Positions 1 to 7,129 of a DNA stretch of 7,129 nt are shown in pieces. Made by a program: the position numbers and the translations under genes. Source of the stretch: Deinococcus rhizophilus (GTDB lineage Bacteria; Deinococcota; Deinococci; Deinococcales; Deinococcaceae); assembly GCF_030271215.1 (NCBI RefSeq), contig NZ_JASNGB010000005.1, positions 41,772 to 48,900 of the forward strand. Reading direction: 5' to 3'. Under the pieces are notes generated by a model that saw only the letters and a program-made list of their open reading frames with translations, was not told the origin of the DNA and ran no database searches. Numbering within the stretch: position 1 is the first letter of the stretch; the number at the start of each line of letters is the position of its first letter.

Positions 1-2038
<2,038 letters not shown>

Positions 2039-2042
<4 letters not shown>

Positions 2043-2494
2043 CGCCCGACCTGCCGCCCCAGGCCGCGCACATCGAGATTCTGCTCGTCGAGGACAGCGA
2101 GCCGGACGTGCTGCTGACCCAGGAGGCATTCGAGGGAGCGCGGGTGCCCAACCGCGTGCATGTGGTCCGCGACGGGGTTGAGGCCCTGCATTTTCTGCGC
2201 CGCCAGGGAGACCATGAGGGCGCTCCCCGTCCCGACGTGATCCTGATGGACATCAACATGCCGCGCAAGAACGGGCTGGAGGTGCTCGGCGAGATCAAGG
2301 CCGATCCCGACCTCGCCACCATCCCGGTCGTCATGCTGACCACCAGCCAGTCCGACGACGACGTGCGCGGCTCCTATGCCCGGCACGCCAGTGGCTACGT
2401 GGTCAAGCCGGTCGGCTTCGAGAACTTCTTGCAGGCCATCCGCGCCTTCGAGGAGTTCTGGATGACCTTTGTGCGGTTTCCTCCCCGCGCCTGA
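2039..2494 (+). CDS. Single-domain response regulator, Rcp1-like
   Basis: A 151-residue stand-alone receiver domain, the likely phosphotransfer partner of the kinase just upstream. The acidic pair is E18-D19 (LLVEDSEPD), the phospho-acceptor D71 (LMDINMP), the switch Thr T101 (MLTTS) and the conserved Lys K123 (VVKPV). The long C-terminal helix ending in an FEEFW-like segment and the sequence around LTTSQSDDDV are typical of Rcp1, the partner of Cph1. There is no DNA-binding or enzymatic output domain, so it probably acts by protein contact or as a phosphorelay intermediate. I chose GTG 2039 because it overlaps the kinase stop as GTGA and a GGGGGAG stretch lies just upstream (2029-2035, tight spacing). 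An in-frame GTG at 2024 would add five residues but has no ribosome-binding site. The overlap implies translational coupling. Confidence 0.92.
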
Positions 2495-2511
2495 CCGGAC
2501 AACTAGGCCCC

Positions 2512-2538
2512 GGCCTCCGGACATGCTTGCCGGAGGCC
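2512..2538 (+). terminator. Hairpin after the kinase-regulator operon
   Basis: Perfect 9-bp inverted repeat GGCCTCCGG / CCGGAGGCC with a 9-nt loop, 17 bp after the regulator stop codon. It is followed by AAATTCGT rather than a clean T-run, so it is either a weak intrinsic terminator or a 3'-end stabilising hairpin. Its position between convergent operons fits a transcription-ending role. Confidence 0.6.
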
Positions 2539-2663
2539 AAATTCGTCGTGTAGAGCGTCTAACGGAAGAAGGTGTTCGGCCAGGTAGGTCTGGACACGCC
2601 CCCTCACCCCAGGCTGCCGAGGGGCCCTGCCCCGCAGGCACCACGTCCTCAGGGCAGCAGGAC

Positions 2664-2700
2664 AAAAACCGCCCCCTGACCGGAGGCGGAGGCGGTTTCA
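2664..2700 (-). terminator. Rho-independent terminator of the WGxxGxxG gene
   Basis: Read on the minus strand, the stem AAACCGCC pairs with GGCGGTTT, and the descending arm runs into TTTTT. It starts about 11 bp after the TAA stop of the exported acidic protein. This is a standard intrinsic terminator. The loop contains a second GGCGG/CCGCC register, so the fold could slip by a few bases. Confidence 0.8.
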
Positions 2701-2710
2701 GACCCCGTGG

Positions 2711-3184
2711 TTAGCGGCGGTCGGTGGTGCTGGTGGTGGTGGTGTGGGTGGCGACGGGCACCGGGCCGGGGCGGCTGCGGCCCGCCAGGCCAAACAGACC
2801 CGCGAGGCCCAGCAGGCCCCAGGGGAACTGACGGGTATCGGCCACACCGTCGGCGTTGGCATCAACCACGCCGTCGTTGTTGGGGTCAATGCCGTCCTCG
2901 ACACCGTCACCGGTGATGTCGCCCGTCTCGTCCACAGCGGTGTCGACGTCTTCAACGGTGGTGTCGAACGCCTCGCCGGTTTCCTCGGCAGCCTGATCAA
3001 CGTTCTCGCCGAAGTCCTCGACCACGCCTTCCTCGCCTTCGCCGACGGTGCCGCCGAAGTCATCGGTGGTGCCGGTATCGGTGGCAGTGTCGTCTTGTAC
3101 CTGCAGGTAGCCTGCCGCGGGGGCAGTCGCCAGGGCAGTGGGGGCGGCAAAAATCAGGGCCAGGGTCAGCAGCGTCTTGTTCAT
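2711..3184 (-). CDS. Exported acidic protein with WGxxGxxG-type C-terminal anchor
   Basis: A 157-residue secreted protein of unknown role. Residues 1-19 form a signal peptide (MNKT, a hydrophobic core, then an AxA-type cleavage site around ALATA). Residues 30-100 are a low-complexity Asp/Glu/Thr/Gly-rich region with almost no positive charge. Residues 100-116 form an Asp ladder (D100, D104, D108, D112, D116, with DG at 104 and 112) resembling thrombospondin type 3 or dockerin-like calcium loops. At 122-135 comes WGLLGLAGLFGLAG followed by RSRP, the layout of WGxxGxxG-CTERM proteins, in which a glycine-rich hydrophobic stretch and basic residues mark a C-terminal sorting or anchoring signal. 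A Thr-rich tail (HTTTTSTTDRR) extends beyond it, which is unusual. ATG 3184 is chosen because AAGGAG lies just upstream (minus strand of 3189-3194) and the signal peptide begins there. The frame stays open upstream to an ATG overlapping the HD gene stop. Confidence 0.85.
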   Translation of the reverse strand: MNKTLLTLALIFAAPTALATAPAAGYLQVQDDTATDTGTTDDFGGTVGEGEEGVVEDFGENVDQAAEETGEAFDTTVEDVDTAVDETGDITGDGVEDGIDPNNDGVVDANADGVADTRQFPWGLLGLAGLFGLAGRSRPGPVPVATHTTTTSTTDRR

Positions 3185-3297
3185 GAGTCTCCTTGAGGTC
3201 GCTGTGTCAGCAACAGTTGAATTGAGCACAGTCTGAGCGGGAGACATGGCCGGGCGCTGAGTGCGCATCCATGAGTCCTTCATGTGCGGGCGAGTTC

Positions 3298-3837
<540 letters not shown>

Positions 3838-3844
3838 GCGGGGC

Positions 3845-3850
3845 AGTGTA
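3845..3850 (-). promoter_or_regulatory. -10 element of HD gene (leaderless)
   Basis: TACACT on the minus strand with 7 nt to ATG 3837. This matches the TANNNT pattern and spacing of leaderless Deinococcus promoters, which would place transcription start at the A of the start codon. No clear -35 is seen. Confidence 0.6.
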
Positions 3851-3929
3851 GGGCGGAAGGCCGGGGGGTGCTGGCTCGGCGTGGGGGGGCTGGCGGGTGA
3901 CGCGCCGCCTCATCCCTCGCTGTGCGGGG

Positions 3930-3972
3930 CCCTCTCTGCAAGCAGCTCTGCGGGTCCCACGGGGAGAGAGGG
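3930..3972 (-). terminator. Inverted repeat between the HNH and HD genes
   Basis: Perfect 8-bp inverted repeat CCCTCTCT / AGAGAGGG separated by 27 nt, about 60 bp after the HNH stop codon. The loop contains a further small GCAG/CTGC hairpin. There is no T-run, so termination is only a guess. The rest of the 3838-4031 gap is G/C-run-rich and holds no gene that I can support. Confidence 0.3.
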
Positions 3973-4031
3973 TGTGTAGAGCACCAGCACCAGAGGCCCC
4001 CCGGCCCCCACCTCCTCACCGGTCTCCCGAC

Positions 4032-4595
<564 letters not shown>

Positions 4596-4602
4596 GCGCA
4601 GC

Positions 4603-4608
4603 ATTCTA
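4603..4608 (-). promoter_or_regulatory. -10 element of HNH gene (decides its start)
   Basis: TAGAAT on the minus strand with 7 nt to GTG 4595. Its last two bases are the AT of the alternative ATG 4604. If it is the real -10, that ATG is not in the transcript and GTG is the start. Confidence 0.55.
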
Positions 4609-4645
4609 AAGTCAGCCCCCCGCGCAGATGTTGCGCCAAGTCGCT

Positions 4646-4807
4646 TAGAGCATTGGGCAGAATGACGGCCCCCGGGGCAGGGCGCCCCAGGTGCCTCCCC
4701 GACTGCCCAATGCTCTTCTTCATTTCGCTCGCTCTGCTGCGCAGCTGTGCAAGTCCGCTCGGCCAACGAATGCGGAAACCCACCGCATTCTTATGGCAAA
4801 TGCTCTA
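4646..4807. repeat. Composite MITE-like repeat element
   Basis: A 162-bp noncoding unit bounded by a perfect 9-bp terminal inverted repeat, TAGAGCATT (4646-4654) and AATGCTCTA (4799-4807). If the outer TA is a target duplication, the element ends are GAGCATT, consistent with TA-targeting transposons such as IS630/mariner or IS5-group elements. A third copy of the end motif sits internally: AGAGCATTGGGCAG (4647-4660) is perfectly complementary over 14 bp to 4703-4716, giving a 70-bp sub-element with its own strong stem. The remainder carries a perfect 8-bp hairpin GAATGCGG/CCGCATTC (4768-4790) and the palindrome GCTGCGCAGC (4736-4745). This mosaic build resembles the small noncoding repeats described in Deinococcus. 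No transposase is encoded. It lies between the marC-like stop and the HNH promoter. Confidence 0.6.
4768..4790. repeat. Hairpin inside the MITE-like element
   Basis: Perfect 8-bp stem GAATGCGG / CCGCATTC with a 7-nt AAACCCA loop. It is about 65 bp past the marC-like stop on the minus strand and could fold in that transcript. There is no following T-run, so it is treated as element structure rather than a terminator. Confidence 0.5.
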
Positions 4808-4853
4808 GGGCGTGGGGGAGGGCGACCCCCTCAGCCTTGTGACCGCAAGTCTG

Positions 4854-5534
4854 TTAGCCTCTCGCGCTCCACCACCCGCGCAGCGTCTCCTCGGTGCCGC
4901 CGCGCAGGAATTCCAGCACCCCGTCGGCCACGTACTGCACGGCCAGGGCGCCCAGCAGCACGCCCAGCACGCGGGTCACCACATGCACGCCGGTCACGCC
5001 GATCACGCGGGCGATCTGCCCGGAGAGGCGCAGGGCCAGGTAGCACAGCATCAGCACCACGAAGGTCACGAGAAAGACCGCCGAGAGCAGCGGCAGGCTG
5101 CCGTGCGCGTCCCCGGCCAGAATCATGATGCTGGCGAGGGTACCGGGCCCGGCGATCAGCGGAATGGCGAGGGGAAAGACGCTGATGTCGGCCCTTTCCT
5201 GCGCCTCCTGTTCCTCCTCGGGGGTTTCCTTGGAGCCGCTGGGACGGGCGAAGACCATGTCCAGCGCGATCAGGAACAGCAGGATGCCGCCCGCGATGCG
5301 GAACGCGCTGAGGCTGATGCCGAGGTGCCCCAGCAGCTCGCGCCCGAACAGCCCGAAGCAGAGGATGATGACGCCCGCGACCAGCGTCGCCTTGAGCGCC
5401 ACCCGCCGCCGCTCGAAGCTGGGGCGGTTTCCGGCCAGCCCGATGAAGATGGGCGCGAGGCCGATCGGGTCCATCACCACCAGCATGGTCAGGAAGGTCT
5501 GGAGGCTGATGCTGGAGAGTTCGGCCACGTTCAC
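4854..5534 (-). CDS. MarC family (NAAT-type) integral membrane protein
   Basis: A 226-residue polytopic inner-membrane protein of the MarC/UPF0056 family, with about six transmembrane helices in two similar halves. Family signatures are clear: [10 protein letters not shown] at 21-30 near the first helix, [16 protein letters not shown] at 78-93, and [12 protein letters not shown] at 121-132, the second DP/GPG-type re-entrant motif. A strongly acidic hydrophilic loop at 102-117 separates the halves. The length is normal. The family is sometimes called neutral amino acid transporter-like, but for most members including E. coli MarC the substrate is not established, and MarC is not a proven multidrug resistance determinant. 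The start is GTG 5534 with no Shine-Dalgarno; TAGGCT ends 6 nt before it. Confidence 0.93.
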   Translation of the reverse strand: MNVAELSSISLQTFLTMLVVMDPIGLAPIFIGLAGNRPSFERRRVALKATLVAGVIILCFGLFGRELLGHLGISLSAFRIAGGILLFLIALDMVFARPSGSKETPEEEQEAQERADISVFPLAIPLIAGPGTLASIMILAGDAHGSLPLLSAVFLVTFVVLMLCYLALRLSGQIARVIGVTGVHVVTRVLGVLLGALAVQYVADGVLEFLRGGTEETLRGWWSARG

Positions 5535-5540
5535 GGCCCC

Positions 5541-5546
5541 AGCCTA
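5541..5546 (-). promoter_or_regulatory. -10 element of MarC-family gene (leaderless)
   Basis: TAGGCT on the minus strand with 6 nt to GTG 5534, fitting TANNNT. It lies within the 52-bp gap after the upstream membrane-protein gene, so this gene can be transcribed independently. Confidence 0.5.
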
Positions 5547-5554
5547 CCGCCCCC

Positions 5555-5567
5555 GGTCCGGCGGACC
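5555..5567 (-). terminator. Short GC hairpin after membrane-protein gene
   Basis: GGTCC / GGACC with a 3-nt loop, about 20 bp after the stop codon of the upstream gene on the minus strand. There is no T-run; termination is weakly supported. Confidence 0.25.
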
Positions 5568-5586
5568 CGGCCACGCCCCCCGGGCA

Positions 5587-6237
5587 TCAGCGCCGCACAT
5601 TGAGGGTCAGTGTGCCCGTCGCCTCGAAGTTCTGTGCCTCGCCCCGCTGCACGCCGCGCACGTTCAGGGTGTAGGTGTTGGCGGGTGTCTGCGGCGAGAT
5701 GAGGACCCGCAGCGGCACGGTCTCCCCGGCGGCGGCCTGCGGCTGCCCGAAGGTGGCGCTCACGCCGGGGGCGGTGGTCTGGGTGCTCAGGGCGAAGGCG
5801 CCGGGGTGCGTCTGCGCCGAGTACCCTCCCACCCGCGCTGTCAGGTCGAGGGTCGTGCCCGCGTCCACGGTGAGTTCGGCCACCGATTCTCCGCCCCGCG
5901 ACACCACCACGTACCCCCCCGCGCAGCCCGAGGCCCGCAGGATGCCGATGTCGCGGGCCCCCACCGCCAGCGCCGGAAAGAGCGAGGCCACGACCAGCCC
6001 CAGCGACAGCGCGGCCCGGCGGGGACGGTTCCAGTTCAGGGCGGTCAGGGCCAGTCCCCCCGGCCCCAGCAGCAGCGGCGGCAGCAGCGCGAGCACGGTG
6101 CGGCCCTGGCAGGGACCGTCCAGCACGGCAAAGCCCACCCCCCGCACCAGCAGCAGCACCAGCGCCCCCAGTCCCCACCCCAGCAAAAAGGCGAGCAGGG
6201 GCGAGCGGGAGCGCGGGGCAGCGGGGGCAGCGGTCAT
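5587..6237 (-). CDS. Hypothetical membrane protein, three TM helices plus exported beta-rich domain
   Basis: A 216-residue protein that I do not recognise as a named family. Residues 1-12 are short and basic (RSR). Hydrophobic helices follow at about 13-38, 48-67 and 77-97. The loop NWNRPRRAA at 68-76 is strongly positive, so the positive-inside rule puts it and the N-terminus in the cytoplasm. The C-terminal part (about 106-216) is then outside. That part is rich in alternating beta-strand patterns (YVVVSRGGESVAELTV, NTYTLNVRGV, GTLTLNVRR) and looks like an Ig-like or extracellular adhesion-type fold. The only two cysteines, C43 in the first external loop and C105 just after helix 3, would both be external and could form a disulfide. 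The start is ATG 6237, with TAGCCT ending 6 nt upstream. Confidence 0.8.
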   Translation of the reverse strand: MTAAPAAPRSRSPLLAFLLGWGLGALVLLLVRGVGFAVLDGPCQGRTVLALLPPLLLGPGGLALTALNWNRPRRAALSLGLVVASLFPALAVGARDIGILRASGCAGGYVVVSRGGESVAELTVDAGTTLDLTARVGGYSAQTHPGAFALSTQTTAPGVSATFGQPQAAAGETVPLRVLISPQTPANTYTLNVRGVQRGEAQNFEATGTLTLNVRR

Positions 6238-6243
6238 CCCGGC

Positions 6244-6249
6244 AGGCTA
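6244..6249 (-). promoter_or_regulatory. -10 element of membrane-protein gene (leaderless)
   Basis: TAGCCT on the minus strand with 6 nt to ATG 6237, fitting TANNNT. It sits in the 41-bp gap behind the Fur-family gene. Confidence 0.5.
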
Positions 6250-6278
6250 GCGCGGGAGGGTCGGGACGGTTTTCCCGG

Positions 6279-6683
6279 CTAGTCCGTGACCGGAGGCCTG
6301 ATGCCGCAGTCGGGGCACACGCCCATGAACTCCAGCCGCACGTCGGTCACCTGAAAGCCTGCGGGCAGCGCCGAGGGGGGCAGCACCGGCACGGCGGCGG
6401 CCTCCACGTCGAAGATCGCCCCGCACTCGCGGCACACCGCGTGGTGGTGGTCGTGGCCCGCGTGCTTGTAGTCGTAGCGGGTGGCCTGTCCCGCCCGCTC
6501 GATGGTGATCACCACCCCGTCGCGCACCAGGGCGTCGAGCGTGCGGTACACCGTGCCCAGGCTGACTTGCGGCAGCGCCTCGCGCACCCGGCCATGAATC
6601 CACGCGGCGTCGGGGTGCGCCCGCGACCCGCGCAGCACCTCGATCACCGCCTGTCTCTGCCGGGTCTGCCGGACCATCGTCAT
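6279..6683 (-). CDS. Fur/PerR-family metal-dependent repressor
   Basis: A 134-residue winged-helix regulator that binds DNA as a metal-loaded dimer and controls metal homeostasis or oxidative stress genes. The recognition region is VSLGTVYRTLDALVRDGVV at 40-58. The regulatory metal site aligns with PerR: H23 (AHPDA), D71 (YDYKH), H79 and H81 (HDHHHAVC), and D92 (CGAIFDV). Structural zinc would be held by C84-x2-C87 and C123-x2-C126. The final ligand is Asp, as in peroxide-sensing PerR, rather than the Glu usual in Fur. A histidine-rich HAGHDHHH stretch could hold an additional metal. I chose ATG 6683 because TATCTT with an upstream TG (extended -10) ends 6 nt before it. An open frame to 6731 would add 16 residues that cross this promoter. 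It is divergent from birA, 151 bp away. Confidence 0.92.
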   Translation of the reverse strand: MTMVRQTRQRQAVIEVLRGSRAHPDAAWIHGRVREALPQVSLGTVYRTLDALVRDGVVITIERAGQATRYDYKHAGHDHHHAVCRECGAIFDVEAAAVPVLPPSALPAGFQVTDVRLEFMGVCPDCGIRPPVTD

Positions 6684-6689
6684 GCCCCG

Positions 6690-6698
6690 AAGATAGCA
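6690..6698 (-). promoter_or_regulatory. Extended -10 of Fur/PerR-family gene (leaderless)
   Basis: TGCTATCTT on the minus strand is an extended -10 (TGnTANNNT), with 6 nt to ATG 6683. It is the best promoter of the series in this window and rules out the longer 5' start. Confidence 0.65.
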
Positions 6699-6784
6699 AA
6701 CCCCCCGGACCGGGCCTGACGCGGGGATCACGGTTGGCGGGCGCGTCCCTGCCGCCGGTCCTGCCGCTGGCCCACCCCCATCTC

Positions 6785-6811
6785 TGAACCCGGTTCATTG
6801 CCTTTGGTTCA
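6785..6811. promoter_or_regulatory. Candidate operator: TGAACC/GGTTCA palindrome plus extra half-site
   Basis: A perfect 6+1+6 palindrome TGAACCCGGTTCA (6785-6797) is followed 14 bp later by another GGTTCA half-site (6806-6811). The pair flanks and overlaps the likely -35 (TTGCCT, 6798-6803) of birA. The binding protein is unknown; BirA itself or the divergent Fur-family protein are candidates by position only. The rest of the gap, 6699-6784, shows nothing I can name. Confidence 0.4.
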
Positions 6812-6827
6812 GCCAATCCGTTAGAAC
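6798..6827 (+). promoter_or_regulatory. Probable birA promoter (leaderless)
   Basis: TTGCCT (6798-6803), an 18-bp spacer and TAGAAC (6822-6827), then 7 nt to GTG 6835. TAGAAC departs from TANNNT at the last base, but the position matches the other leaderless genes here. Confidence 0.45.
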
Positions 6828-6834
6828 GCTGAAC

Positions 6835-7129
6835 GTGCCCGGACGCCTGCTGCCCCTGCTGACCGACCAGCCCCAGTCCGGGGAGACCCTGGGAGCGCGG
6901 CTGGGGGTGAACCGGGTCACCGTGAACACGCTGGCGCGGCGGCTGGAGGGGGAGGGGGTGCCCGTGCTCACCACCCGCGCCGGGTACGCCCTCGCGCCCG
7001 GCACGCCCGCGCCGGGGCTGGTCGCGGTGACGGGGACCTTCGGGCGGGCGCTGCGCTACCGGGGCACCCTGGGCAGCACCCAGGACGAGGCGCGGGCGTG
7101 GGCCGACGACCTCCGTGACCCCGCTCCCC
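6835..7129 (+). CDS. birA: BirA: biotin-protein ligase / biotin repressor, 3' partial
   Basis: The first 98 codons of a bifunctional BirA, which makes biotinyl-AMP, attaches biotin to carboxylase carrier proteins, and in HTH-containing forms represses biotin genes. Residues 2-55 resemble the BirA N-terminal winged helix: RLLPLLTDQPQSGETLGARL, recognition-helix region VNRVTVNTLARRLEGEGV, and wing TTRAGYALA, in the order of E. coli BirA (SGEQLGETLGMSRAAINKH then GKGYSL). LGSTQDEARAWA near residues 80-91 corresponds to the DSTNQ element opening the catalytic domain. The biotin-binding GRGRxG-type loop lies beyond the window edge. GTG 6835 is the only start giving the normal N-terminus, and it has no Shine-Dalgarno. 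The HTH implies a regulatory as well as enzymatic role. Confidence 0.88.
   Translation, partial: MPGRLLPLLTDQPQSGETLGARLGVNRVTVNTLARRLEGEGVPVLTTRAGYALAPGTPAPGLVAVTGTFGRALRYRGTLGSTQDEARAWADDLRDPAP

Noticed and set aside
2551..2562. TAGAGC-containing motif resembling the MITE end
   Set aside because: Only six bases match, there is no partner inverted copy nearby, and it is too short to call a repeat. A similar TAGAGCA at 3977 was rejected for the same reason.
2720..2752. GGT-rich simple repeat, possible two-quartet quadruplex
   Set aside because: It is explained by the Thr codons of the exported protein's Thr-rich tail.
2744..3196. Plus-strand frame opposite the acidic exported protein
   Set aside because: The opposite strand has a signal peptide, a Shine-Dalgarno, a sorting signal and a terminator; this one has none of these.
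3207..3272. A 21-codon minus-strand ORF (MDAHSAPGHV...CAQFNCC) after an AAGGA
   Set aside because: The Shine-Dalgarno spacing is too tight, it lies in another frame within a short spacer, and I see no further support. It could be a leader peptide but this is not demonstrable.
5125..6282. A 385-residue plus-strand frame over the MarC-like and membrane genes
   Set aside because: It is the antisense shadow of two clear minus-strand genes, is low-complexity, and crosses their boundary.

Overview
This is high-GC bacterial chromosome (roughly 70% GC by eye). Several points suggest Deinococcus or a close relative. The histidine kinase and response regulator are of the Cph1/Rcp1 type. One gene encodes a secreted protein ending in a WGxxGxxG-type anchor. 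Gene after gene has a TANNNT hexamer 6-7 nt before its start codon, the hallmark of leaderless transcription known from Deinococcus. The genus is inferred; no rRNA or marker gene is present.

Layout. Bases 1-2494 (+) hold the 3' part of a multi-PAS sensor histidine kinase, followed with a GTGA start/stop overlap by a single-domain Rcp1-like response regulator. Bases 2495-2710 are a convergent intergenic gap with two hairpins. Six genes then run on the minus strand. In their own reading order (from high to low coordinates) they are a PerR/Fur-family metalloregulator, a three-helix membrane protein with an exported beta-rich domain, a MarC-family membrane protein, an HNH endonuclease, an HD-domain hydrolase, and a small acidic exported protein with a WGxxGxxG C-terminus. 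A birA gene (biotin ligase/repressor) starts divergently from the Fur-family gene at 6835 and runs off the right edge.

The minus-strand genes do not look like one functional operon. Five of the six have their own probable -10 element next to the start codon, and their predicted roles are unrelated. The exception is the acidic WGxxGxxG gene, which has no TANNNT element and may depend on read-through from the HD gene. The kinase and regulator form one signalling unit; the kinase input is not identifiable because its N-terminus lies outside the window.

Most notable are the uniform leaderless-promoter signature, a composite 162-bp MITE-like repeat upstream of the HNH gene, the WGxxGxxG protein with its thrombospondin-type-3-like Asp ladder, and a Fur-family protein carrying the Asp that marks peroxide-sensing PerR. 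I see no CRISPR array, tRNA, rRNA, phage, toxin-antitoxin or recognisable defence cluster.
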